The position numbers were made by a program, and so were the translations under genes. Under the pieces are notes generated by a model. It saw only the letters and a list, made by a program, of their open reading frames with translations, was not told the DNA's origin and made no database searches. A stretch of 61,085 bases of DNA from Lachnospiraceae bacterium (lineage in GTDB: Bacteria; Bacillota; Clostridia; Lachnospirales; Lachnospiraceae), in assembly GCA_017623215.1 (NCBI GenBank), contig JAGAPO010000106.1:1-61085 (forward strand). The letters are read 5' to 3'. Of this stretch, positions 34,377-42,935 are shown piece after piece; the first letter of the stretch is position 1; each line of letters opens with the position of its first letter.

Positions 34377-37187
34377 ATGAGAATTATACCGAAAAAAACA
34401 AAGGTTGCAATCGAATTCTTTAAGGGTATCGAGCTGTTGGATGTTCTGGTCGGACTGCTCGGAGTTTCGATCGCCACCGCACTGTTTGTATCGAATATCC
34501 CCAACCGTATGTGGCTGGTCCTGATTGTGGTAATCATATTTATCGCTCTGATTATACCTCTTGATGAGGAAAAGGGGTATATGATGATTTACAACGCGCT
34601 GAAGTATCTGGCACGCTACAAGAAATTTGTAAAGACGGAGAAACAGGAGGCACAGGCAGGAACCGAGGCCGGAACGGATGGTACGGCGGAGGGAAAAGAA
34701 AAGAAAAAAGCATCGAAGAATGCGGCTCCCAAAGCCAAGAGCGCATCATACAGGAGCGCGGGAAAGCATCCCGATGTGGCGGCGATCACGCCGTTTACCG
34801 GAATCTCGGACGGATTTATCGAGTACGGCGGCCAGTATTACGCAGCGGTCGTAGAGATTCCTTCGATTGAATTTCGCTTTATGACGCTGTCCAAGCAGAA
34901 CAATATGATTGATAAGGTGTTTGGTTCCGTTCTTCGAACCGTGGTAGGTTCTGAGACCGCTTCGATGGTAAAGATCGACAGACCGATCATCTATGATGAT
35001 TTTATTCGAAGCGAAGAGCAGAAGATTGCTGAGCTGAAGGAAGCGTTTATCAATGACCTGATTAATGAAGAAGAGCTGACGGATCGAATCGCAATTATCT
35101 ATGACAGAATCGAGCAGATTAAGAAGCTCAACTATGAGGATAAGGTATACGTACCGTTCCACTACCTTGTCTTTTACGACAAAGACAGAACAACGCTGCG
35201 TGACCAGACCCATACCATGATTAATGTATTCGCCGGCAACGATATGGAGTGCAGGCGGCTGAATGATAAGGAGCTTGCCGTATTCCTCAAATACAACTAT
35301 ACGCTTGAATTTGATGAGCGCGAGGTTGAGAAACTGAAGCCGGAGGAATACATGGACTGGATTCTTCCGAAGAAGATTGAATTCGCGGCGAGAACCATCA
35401 AATACGATGACCTCTACACGCACACCCTTCGTATCACGGATTATCCGACGCAGGTTGGAAATGCCTGGGGACATCAGATGTTTAATCTTCCAAGCACCAG
35501 GGTGAACCTGAAGATGAAGCCAATAGACCGCTACAAGGCGGTACGCCGAATCGACCGTGCGATTGACGAGCTGCGCGGGCAGGGCGGAGCAACCGGAAGA
35601 ACCAGTAAGCTGATTGAATTAAGCAACCACATTGATACGCTCTCCGAGCTTTTAACGCTTCTGCAGAACGACAATGAGACGATGTTCGATATCAATATCT
35701 ACGTCACAATTTACGACTACGAGATGTCGAAGAGAATGCTGGAGCCGAAGACGAAGAAGAGCATGCAGGTAGATGAAAGACCCTCGATTTCAATTAAGAA
35801 GCAGATTAAGAGAACGCTCGCGGAGGGCAATTTCAAATCCATCGATATGTTCGCCCAGCAGTTTGAAGCGTACGCTTCCAGCCAGATTTCCGCGTATGAT
35901 GCCTTTACCGCGAAGAGCCGCGGCATTCACTCCACTTCGATAGCGGCAGCATTCCCCTATGTGTACAGTATGCTGTGCGATAAGGAAGGAGTGATGATTG
36001 GAAGAACGGGAGGAAGACCGGTATTTGTAAACTTCTTCCAGCGCGATAAGGAACGTGTCAACAGCAACATGGTCGTAATCGGTAAGTCCGGAAGCGGTAA
36101 GTCCTTTGCAACCAAGACGCTGCTTGCGAACCTGGCCGCGGAGGACAGTAAGATATTTATTCTGGATCCGGAGAACGAGTACACGCAGCTTGCCCACAAT
36201 CTGGACGGTAAAGTGATTGATGTGGGAAGCGCAACCCAGGGACGATTGAATCCCTTCCATATCATCATGAGCATGAGTGATGAAGAGGGAGACGAGGATG
36301 TGCAGACGAGTTTTAACATGCACCTGCAGTTCCTGGAGGAATTCTACCGACAGATTCTGCCCGGAATTGATTCGGATGCGTTAGAGTATCTGAACAATCT
36401 GACGATTCGAATGTATGAATCCAAGGGAATCGACGCGGACACGGATCTGAGTAAGCTCAAGCCCGAGGATTATCCGATCTTCGATGATTTGTATGATAAG
36501 ATACTCAACGATTATCAGTTCTCAAGCGGAGAGTACAGCAAGGCGAACCTGAGGGTTCTGCTGAACTATATCTCCAAGTTCGCAACCGGCGGCCGCAATT
36601 CGAGCCTCTGGAACGGCGAAGCGTCAATCTCGACGAACGAGAACTTCATCGTATTTAACTTCCAGTCGCTGCTCGCCAACAAGAACAATACAGTGGCGAA
36701 CGCGCAGATGCTGCTGGTTCTTAAGTGGCTCGACAACGAGATCATCAAGAACCGCGACTACAATATGAAATACGGAGCCAAGCGCAAGATTATCGTGGTA
36801 ATCGACGAAGCGCACGTCTTCATTGATGAGAAATACCCGATAGCACTTGACTTCATGTACCAGCTTGCAAAGCGTATCCGTAAATACAACGGTATGCAGA
36901 TTATTATTACCCAGAACATCAAGGACTTTGTGGGAACCGAGGAGATTGCGAGAAAGTCCACAGCGATCATCAACGCCTGTCAGTATTCCCTCATCTTCCC
37001 GCTGGCGCCGAACGATATGATCGATCTGTGTAAGCTCTATGAGAAAGCCGGAGCGATCAACGAGAGCGAGCAGGAAGAGATTGTGAACAACGGAAGAGGA
37101 CGCGCGTTCGTGATTACCTCACCGTCAAGCAGAACCTGTATCGACATCGTGGCGACCGAGGAAGTTCAGGAGATGTTCACCATGTAG
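34377..37187 (+). CDS. VirB3-VirB4 fusion: type IV secretion ATPase
   Basis: 936 residues. The first 85 (IPKKTKVAIEFFKGIELLD, two membrane helices, then basic segment) resemble a PrgI/VirB3-like membrane domain. A charged Ala/Lys linker (about 86-125) joins it to a VirB4/TraC-type ATPase: Walker A GKSGSGKSFATK at about 567-578, FILDPENEYTQLA shortly after, Walker B IVVIDEAHVFIDE at about 806, and IIITQNIKDFVGTEEIARKS. VirB4 proteins power assembly and substrate transfer. Its leader carries a UUCG hairpin. It is followed after 47 bases by the solute-binding lipoprotein gene. Confidence 0.93.
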   Translation: MRIIPKKTKVAIEFFKGIELLDVLVGLLGVSIATALFVSNIPNRMWLVLIVVIIFIALIIPLDEEKGYMMIYNALKYLARYKKFVKTEKQEAQAGTEAGTDGTAEGKEKKKASKNAAPKAKSASYRSAGKHPDVAAITPFTGISDGFIEYGGQYYAAVVEIPSIEFRFMTLSKQNNMIDKVFGSVLRTVVGSETASMVKIDRPIIYDDFIRSEEQKIAELKEAFINDLINEEELTDRIAIIYDRIEQIKKLNYEDKVYVPFHYLVFYDKDRTTLRDQTHTMINVFAGNDMECRRLNDKELAVFLKYNYTLEFDEREVEKLKPEEYMDWILPKKIEFAARTIKYDDLYTHTLRITDYPTQVGNAWGHQMFNLPSTRVNLKMKPIDRYKAVRRIDRAIDELRGQGGATGRTSKLIELSNHIDTLSELLTLLQNDNETMFDINIYVTIYDYEMSKRMLEPKTKKSMQVDERPSISIKKQIKRTLAEGNFKSIDMFAQQFEAYASSQISAYDAFTAKSRGIHSTSIAAAFPYVYSMLCDKEGVMIGRTGGRPVFVNFFQRDKERVNSNMVVIGKSGSGKSFATKTLLANLAAEDSKIFILDPENEYTQLAHNLDGKVIDVGSATQGRLNPFHIIMSMSDEEGDEDVQTSFNMHLQFLEEFYRQILPGIDSDALEYLNNLTIRMYESKGIDADTDLSKLKPEDYPIFDDLYDKILNDYQFSSGEYSKANLRVLLNYISKFATGGRNSSLWNGEASISTNENFIVFNFQSLLANKNNTVANAQMLLVLKWLDNEIIKNRDYNMKYGAKRKIIVVIDEAHVFIDEKYPIALDFMYQLAKRIRKYNGMQIIITQNIKDFVGTEEIARKSTAIINACQYSLIFPLAPNDMIDLCKLYEKAGAINESEQEEIVNNGRGRAFVITSPSSRTCIDIVATEEVQEMFTM

Positions 37188-37234
37188 TCAGTCCGGTTTC
37201 AGCGGCCGGGTATGAAAGGAGCGAAGGTGACAAG

Positions 37235-38008
37235 ATGAAAAAAAGAAGAAGAATAGCTGCAATCCTGCTCTTGACCCTGTGTACGGTCCTGATGTCCGGC
37301 TGTGGTTCCGAGAAGAATGGCGGATTGTATGGACAGATCAAGCAGGAAGGCGTGCTTACGGCGGCAGTCGTACAGGATAACGCTCCCTATTCCTGGTATG
37401 ATGCTGGGACACAGACCTATTCGGGAATCGAGATCGAGATTCTAAAGGCTGTGGCGGAAGAACTTGGGGTCACCCTGAATTATTATCCGACCTTAAGAGC
37501 CGGCCTTACCGAGGTTGTAAAGGCGCAGGAAGCGGATATTGCAATTGGCCGAATCAACGAAAAGGATGTCTCATCCGGGCAGGTAGAGTTGAGCACTCAG
37601 TACGGGACGGGGTTCCTGTATGTGGTAACGGTAAGAGGCGATTTTTCTTGTATGTTCAGTTCATTTGACGGAGAGCAGATCGGACTCAGCCGGAAGATTT
37701 CAGACGGCGCGGAAGTAGAGCTGTACACGATTGAGGATGTGACACAGACCTACTATGATACCACGGATACTGTGGAGACGGATTTGCTGTCCGGTACGAT
37801 TGCAGGTTACTTCTGTTACGAAGAAGAAGCAAAAGCGCTGCTGGCATCCGGAAAGCTCCAGGCGCAGACAATAACGGATTATGACCCGGAGCGATACTGC
37901 ATCGCAGTACAAAAGAATAATCCGGATATGATACAGCTGCTCAATGAGGTTATTCAGGAGATGACGGAGGACGGAAGGCTTGCCCAGGCGATTCTCCAGT
38001 ACCAGTAA
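37235..38008 (+). CDS. Solute-binding family 3 lipoprotein
   Basis: 257 residues with a lipoprotein signal (KKRRRIAAILLLTLCTVLMSGC, Cys at about 23), so it is anchored outside the membrane after Lgt processing. The body matches the amino-acid-type periplasmic binding fold (LTAAVVQDNAPYSWYD, GIEIEILKAVAEELG, DIAIGRINEKD, IAVQKNNPDMIQLLNEVI). No permease or ATPase of an ABC importer is adjacent; all neighbours are secretion-like genes. It may sense a ligand or act structurally in the apparatus (inference). Confidence 0.85.
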   Translation: MKKRRRIAAILLLTLCTVLMSGCGSEKNGGLYGQIKQEGVLTAAVVQDNAPYSWYDAGTQTYSGIEIEILKAVAEELGVTLNYYPTLRAGLTEVVKAQEADIAIGRINEKDVSSGQVELSTQYGTGFLYVVTVRGDFSCMFSSFDGEQIGLSRKISDGAEVELYTIEDVTQTYYDTTDTVETDLLSGTIAGYFCYEEEAKALLASGKLQAQTITDYDPERYCIAVQKNNPDMIQLLNEVIQEMTEDGRLAQAILQYQ

Positions 38009-38029
38009 CCCGGAAAGGAGGCGCGTCAG

Positions 38030-38317
38030 ATGGGATATTTCGACAGCCCGAAGAACCGGGCAATATGGGAGATCGAGCTGAAGGAGCTGAAGAAGGAAAA
38101 GCAGAACCGCAGGCTTGCAGGAGAAGAAGGGCCGCGTAAGACCAGTGTCCAGGCGGCAAAGGAGGAGATTCCCGGAAGGGAACGCACCAGCTACAAAGAG
38201 CTTTTGGCGGAAGAGAATGCGGCAAGAGGCTTTAAGGCTTCAGGCGGCCGCAGCCGGTCCGTGGTTCTGCAGCAGGAAAAGCAGAATGTCAGGCAGATGC
38301 GGACTCCGGAGCGATAG
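38030..38317 (+). CDS. Small charged protein of unknown function
   Basis: 95 residues, MGYFDSPKNRAIWEIELKEL onward, rich in Lys, Arg and Glu, no signal peptide or membrane helix. GGAAAGGAGG precedes the ATG, and gaps to the neighbours are 21 and 15 bases, so it is a genuine operon member. Helical and probably cytoplasmic; no family recognised. Confidence 0.7.
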   Translation: MGYFDSPKNRAIWEIELKELKKEKQNRRLAGEEGPRKTSVQAAKEEIPGRERTSYKELLAEENAARGFKASGGRSRSVVLQQEKQNVRQMRTPER

Positions 38318-38332
38318 AAAAAAGGAGGCGCA

Positions 38333-39562
38333 ATGAGACGAATACTTGTGGCAGTATGTGCACTTCTGATTGGAATGATAGTCGCAGGGAACCCGGTCAG
38401 TGCCGAGCAGACAGAGATTTCTCTTATCTGCGAGGAGACAGAGGAAGGTATGAACCGCTATGAGAACGCGCAGGGAGTCGGGTTCGAGACGAATATCTCA
38501 GATGGAGATACGGATGCGTACATGGTAATATTCTCCTTTGACGAGGGCGTTATCTGGAAGCTGGTGAAGGACGGCGAGGTGATTCCCTATGAGAACGAGG
38601 AATTCCTTATGGACGCAGGAAGCTACTCCCTTATGGTAACCTTCTCGAACATAACGGATGTGTATGCGACCTTCAATTTCCGGATAACAGAGGAGACAGA
38701 CAGCGAATTTGGAATCTTCCAATTCGGAGAGGTGATCGAAGATCCGGATATGAGCGTCTCCTTTGATGAGAGCAGGCAGATGTTCCATTATCGGCTGCCG
38801 AACGGCTCCGGATTCTACGCGTCGGTTCCGCAGGGAGGAATCGCGGCGATGAAAGCGACCTTTGAGTTCTCCCAGGAATATTCGCTTACCGTCAAAAAAG
38901 ACGGGGCCAGCGTACAATACGACATGTCGAAAGGATTTACCGAAGCGGGGGTCTATACGATACGGATTGTAAGAACCAGCGGATATGACTCATCGGAATC
39001 CGATAATAATACGTATATTGTGAATTTCACATTCCGCGTGATTACCGGAAATGTATCTTCACTGAACGTTGTGAATGCACCGGAAGGATTCCTTCTTCGG
39101 GAAATCTGGCTGGACGGGGAATTGCAGGAGAGAAAGAGCGATACCTGGCACTGGCTGGCAGCGGACGGAATCTATGAATGCATATTTACGGGAAAGAATG
39201 ACAGCTCGCTGTTCTATTCGATTACCTTTAAAAAAGATACTGTGGCTCCGTTCCTGAAATTTTCGGAAGGAGCATTTGAGAAGAATGCGGAAAGGATACA
39301 GTATTATCCCTGCGAGGAGGGCTGTACCATTGTTGTTACCCGCGACGGAGAATATTATACACCGGCAGCCAATACGCTGGCGGCGGGCGGAAAATACCGC
39401 ATATCCGTAAGCGACAGCGCGGGAAACGTCCGAATCTATTCGGTTCAGATACAACAGAGCATTCAGTTGTTTGATTACAGAATGGTTATATTATTTGCGT
39501 GTGTTGTGCTTGTGTTCGGAGGATATCTGGTGTACATCAGAACACACATGCGAATATTATAA
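38333..39562 (+). CDS. Membrane-anchored surface protein related to the 27694-30129 product
   Basis: 409 residues with an N-terminal signal (about 1-24, cleavage near VSAEQ), beta-rich modules and a C-terminal membrane helix (MVILFACVVLVFGGYLVYI) with short basic tail. Shared features with the larger paralogue: a GSGFYASVPQGG block (GSRFYVNIPNG in the other), KKDGASVQYDMSKGFTEAGVY (TKDGEAWDYTPGDMITEEGAY in the other), strands ending FxFR[VI], and a final KDTVAPFLKF module (KDITPPSFDL) ending in SDSAGN/TDEAGN. It lacks the TP linkers. ATG follows AAAAGGAGG. Role in the apparatus unknown. Confidence 0.75.
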   Translation: MRRILVAVCALLIGMIVAGNPVSAEQTEISLICEETEEGMNRYENAQGVGFETNISDGDTDAYMVIFSFDEGVIWKLVKDGEVIPYENEEFLMDAGSYSLMVTFSNITDVYATFNFRITEETDSEFGIFQFGEVIEDPDMSVSFDESRQMFHYRLPNGSGFYASVPQGGIAAMKATFEFSQEYSLTVKKDGASVQYDMSKGFTEAGVYTIRIVRTSGYDSSESDNNTYIVNFTFRVITGNVSSLNVVNAPEGFLLREIWLDGELQERKSDTWHWLAADGIYECIFTGKNDSSLFYSITFKKDTVAPFLKFSEGAFEKNAERIQYYPCEEGCTIVVTRDGEYYTPAANTLAAGGKYRISVSDSAGNVRIYSVQIQQSIQLFDYRMVILFACVVLVFGGYLVYIRTHMRIL

Positions 39563-39601
39563 TAAATAAATAATTTTTTCCTAATTGAAAGGAGGAAAAG
39601 T

Positions 39602-39922
39602 ATGAACGCATTATTATTTCTTACCAACAATCCCTTTGCAAAGGTGATTAGCCCAATCGTTGATCTGCTGGACATGGTAGTGAATCCCGCTCTGCTGCTG
39701 GTTGGTGCTCTGGGAGCAATTTATTGCATCCTTCTCGGCGTTAAGCTTGCAAAGGCAGAGGAGCCGCAGGAACGCGATAAGGCAAAGAACAGCCTGAAGA
39801 ATGCGATTATCGGATTCGTCCTGATCTTCGTCCTGATTCTTGCGTTAAGAATCGCTCTTCCGGCTATGTCTAGCTGGCTAAATGAGGCAACCAAGGCGGC
39901 AACAAGCACAGCAGCAAAGTAA
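39602..39922 (+). CDS. VirB2/TrbC-like pilin subunit
   Basis: 106 residues with two long hydrophobic helices (about 12-45 and 68-92) separated by a charged turn (KLAKAEEPQERDKAKNSLKN), the hallmark of VirB2-type pilins, and a small Ala/Thr C-terminus. The near-perfect GAAAGGAGG before the ATG and the hairpins after the stop suggest high expression. In Gram-positive mobile elements comparable small proteins sit beside VirB4/VirB6 genes. An alternative is a holin-like or unrelated two-helix protein, but context favours the pilin. Confidence 0.8.
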   Translation: MNALLFLTNNPFAKVISPIVDLLDMVVNPALLLVGALGAIYCILLGVKLAKAEEPQERDKAKNSLKNAIIGFVLIFVLILALRIALPAMSSWLNEATKAATSTAAK

Positions 39923-39950
39923 GAAAGGCTGGAAAGCCGACAGAACGAAT

Positions 39951-39981
39951 TCTTTGATACATAAGAAATTATGATCAAAGA
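39951..39981 (+). promoter_or_regulatory. Hairpin downstream of the pilin gene
   Basis: TCTTTGAT (39951-39958) pairs with ATCAAAGA (39974-39981), with an inner CATA/TATG extension. No T run follows, so it is more likely a partial terminator or 3' stabiliser than a strong terminator. Confidence 0.45.
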
Positions 39982-40105
39982 CATTTCGAAAGGAAGGGCA
40001 TAATAGCAGGAGCGGTCGGAAAAGGGAGGTATGAGATGGGGCGTAAGCCGCCCCCCATTCCGCCGCTTCCTGCAGCAATTCCGTATTTGCGCAAAATGCG
40101 TGTGA

Positions 40106-40122
40106 CCCGGAGACACTCCGGG
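40106..40122 (+). promoter_or_regulatory. Hairpin in the leader of the large lipoprotein gene
   Basis: CCCGGA-GACAC-TCCGGG (40106-40122), 9 bases before the GGAGGT ribosome site (40132-40137) of the lipoprotein gene. The 222-base gap it lies in is the largest inside the secretion-like run and holds no gene I can support. Confidence 0.45.
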
Positions 40123-40144
40123 AATTCAAGTGGAGGTGCATATT

Positions 40145-42838
40145 GTGAAGAGAATCATAGTCAGTCTTCTTTGTATCATCTGTGTTTTGTTCACAGGATG
40201 CAATTCCCTGTTTTTGGGAGATACGGAGGTTGTGCTGTTGAGGCAGGAAGAGTTCTTTCCTTCATCTGCGTACGCATATGAGAATGCACAGAAGACGCAG
40301 ATGAATATGGAGGAAGGAGTGGATGCGTTCTACATGAATCCCTATCACTCCAAGGATCCGGATGATCTTCTTTATTTTGAATGCCTTGATATGATTGGAG
40401 AGAGCATATTTATTTATGGATATCAGACGATTATTCGGGAACCGCAGACGGAAGATGAGGAAGAAGAGAAGAAAGAGATTATATTTGAGACCGATTACGT
40501 GGATGGCCAGGGGGTATTAAAGGCCTATCAGATTACCCGCGATTCTGAGGGGAATATCGTGGAACGAAAGGATGTCTCAAGTGAATATCAATACGATAAT
40601 TCGGTAACGGGTTCCAGTACGGCTGCAAAGGATTCGCAGGAAGAGTCGCAGTCAAGCGGCATGTTTGCGGCGGAGACAAAAGAAAAGGTCACGCCTACGC
40701 CGTCTCCCACCCCGTCCCCTACGCCGACCCCGGCTGTTACCATAACAGCGGAGGATGGTAAGACCGTATCCAAGGACGAGGAAGTGAAGAACGAGAAGAA
40801 GAATATCGGCAAGATGGTAACGCAGTTCATGGCCTATAATTTTAAGACCAGGCAGGCGCACATTATCTTTAAACATATCACGGGCGGTTCGGAGGCGCAG
40901 TCTTTATATATGCAGGAGCTTCCGCAGGCGAGCTCGGGCTGGGACAGAGACTACTTCCTTTATTTTAACCAGCAGTGCTATTATTACCGGCTTAAGCTGT
41001 CGGGAGGGATGAAGAGCGAACTCTACAACGCGGCGGATGCCTCGTTCGGAATCGAGGGTGCCTTTGCTTTAGTAGACACGCAGGGAAGTCAGGAGAAGTC
41101 CATCATTATCAAGAATGTCTGCTCAACCGGACAGAATGACCGTATCCATATCTCTACGGTCATTGAACGCTCCGCGATTGATGAGAACACGGATATTCCG
41201 GAGGACGTTGAAGAAGAATCGGAGCTTCCCGAAGATCTGTACGGAACTGTCGGAATCCGAATTCAGATGGAATTCCCGACGACGGATTCCATGTGGTTCG
41301 AGCGGAAGGACGGGGACGTCTATCATTTCATGAATACAGAACTGCAGCTTAAAAAGGCGGACGGAAGCACCTTTAGTACCTTGCCGCGTAACGGCTCCGT
41401 CATCGGAACGGTTAAGTTCGAGAATGAATATGTTACCGAGTGGCTCAGCGGTGTTATCGACTATGTGGAGGACTGGTATGTGGAGAGTCCGCCGGAAGCA
41501 CCGGAGTATCCGAGTGAATTCGAGCGGGACGATGTTAAGACGAATACGCTCAGCGGGATTACCATTCCATTGAGCTATCCGGCAGAGCTGACGGATAAGG
41601 TGCTGGAATATCTGTTCGAGGTGGAGAGCTACCTTCAGGAAAAGGCCGATTATGAGACACGCAAGTCCTCGGATACGCTTAAGACGACAACCAAAAAAAG
41701 AAGCACCATAACCGATGCGCAGTATTCTTATGAAGACGTGGAAGGCTATGAGCATACTGGAATTCGGATATACATAAAAAAGGGCGGAAGCTGTTTCCTA
41801 GTTCGCTATCTGTATACGATGTCAACAACCATGCCGTATTACAATACAGGACGTATTATATATGCGGACACGAAAGCTTATGTACTGGATCAGGAAGCGG
41901 AGACCAGTGTGTTCTATAGTACAATGAATGGTATCGGAGTAATACCGCTGGATAATACGACGGTGCACACCTATCTGATTGCGGATTCCGAGTTAAGAAG
42001 CGTATCCCAGATGCCGGCTGGTGCGGTAAAGGGAATCATGGGCTTTTCGAATCAGTATATCTATCTGCTTAAGGAAGGAACCTTATCCGGCCAGACCTAC
42101 TATAATGCAGAAGGTTCCGGAACCTTCAGCAGCGGAAATACGGCGATCCGGATTCCGTATTCCGAGATCTGGAAGCCGATTGAGAGAACGCAGGAGGTAG
42201 AACGGGAGAGCGTCAGTACGGTAACGCCGAATGAGACCGGGGATGTCAGCAATGATACGACCATCACACAGAGAACGGACTCGAAGGGCAAAACGATTGA
42301 TACGAGCGGAGTGAATACCGGCAAGTCGGACGATGAGCTTTTAGATGGTCTGCCGTCGGTGAACACGGACAATACGCAGACGAACAGTTCGGGCGTCGGA
42401 GGAACGAGCTACTTCGGTGACGGTAATGACCTGACCGGAAGCACGGAGAATGTGAATCTTGACGAGGCAGATCCGGCGGAATTCTACAGCGTAAAGAATT
42501 TCATTATTCGGAGTAATGATGTGATTATTACCTCTCGTTACTGCGGAATCATCGTATATCAGACCGGCACGTACCGAAAGGTAGAGCGGGTGCACGAGGG
42601 ATGCTTTTATCGTTCCTTTGCATCCTCAAAGAGCGGCTATTATGTCGCAGTCGGATATCCGGAGACCAATGTCAATTATCAGGATTACGATATTGTGAAT
42701 GCGAAAGCATTCGAGTATAGACTGACGACTGCGACCGCTCAGGCAGATACGAATCCGGGAACACGGCCGATTCGTATCCAGCTTGCGGCGCTTGCAGTTC
42801 CGGAATACCAATTTTGTAAAAAAACGTGTTTGTTTTGA
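40145..42838 (+). CDS. Large lipoprotein of unknown function in the secretion-like operon
   Basis: 897 residues from GTG 40145, which has GGAGGT 7 bases upstream; the open frame from GTG 40130 overlaps that site. The start MKRIIVSLLCIICVLFTGCN is a lipoprotein signal with Cys at about 19. A PTPSPTPSPTPTP linker near residue 185 and charged stretches separate beta-rich domains; a Thr/Asn/Gly-rich part lies at about 690-770. No transmembrane helix after the signal. Last gene of the run. It could be the outward-facing part of the apparatus. No known family recognised. Confidence 0.75.
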   Translation: MKRIIVSLLCIICVLFTGCNSLFLGDTEVVLLRQEEFFPSSAYAYENAQKTQMNMEEGVDAFYMNPYHSKDPDDLLYFECLDMIGESIFIYGYQTIIREPQTEDEEEEKKEIIFETDYVDGQGVLKAYQITRDSEGNIVERKDVSSEYQYDNSVTGSSTAAKDSQEESQSSGMFAAETKEKVTPTPSPTPSPTPTPAVTITAEDGKTVSKDEEVKNEKKNIGKMVTQFMAYNFKTRQAHIIFKHITGGSEAQSLYMQELPQASSGWDRDYFLYFNQQCYYYRLKLSGGMKSELYNAADASFGIEGAFALVDTQGSQEKSIIIKNVCSTGQNDRIHISTVIERSAIDENTDIPEDVEEESELPEDLYGTVGIRIQMEFPTTDSMWFERKDGDVYHFMNTELQLKKADGSTFSTLPRNGSVIGTVKFENEYVTEWLSGVIDYVEDWYVESPPEAPEYPSEFERDDVKTNTLSGITIPLSYPAELTDKVLEYLFEVESYLQEKADYETRKSSDTLKTTTKKRSTITDAQYSYEDVEGYEHTGIRIYIKKGGSCFLVRYLYTMSTTMPYYNTGRIIYADTKAYVLDQEAETSVFYSTMNGIGVIPLDNTTVHTYLIADSELRSVSQMPAGAVKGIMGFSNQYIYLLKEGTLSGQTYYNAEGSGTFSSGNTAIRIPYSEIWKPIERTQEVERESVSTVTPNETGDVSNDTTITQRTDSKGKTIDTSGVNTGKSDDELLDGLPSVNTDNTQTNSSGVGGTSYFGDGNDLTGSTENVNLDEADPAEFYSVKNFIIRSNDVIITSRYCGIIVYQTGTYRKVERVHEGCFYRSFASSKSGYYVAVGYPETNVNYQDYDIVNAKAFEYRLTTATAQADTNPGTRPIRIQLAALAVPEYQFCKKTCLF

Positions 42839-42844
42839 AAGAGA

Positions 42845-42873
42845 TTCCATTTCAAAGAGAAATGTGTTATACT
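42845..42873 (+). promoter_or_regulatory. Candidate promoter of the Nif11-like peptide gene
   Basis: TTCCAT (42845-42850), 17 bases, TATACT (42868-42873). The -10 is good and the -35 poor. It would allow the peptide gene to be expressed apart from the operon. Confidence 0.4.
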
Positions 42874-42935
42874 GATTACAACAACAAAGAACAAGTTTTA
42901 TCAGCAATTCCAATAACAGAAAGGGGATTACCATT

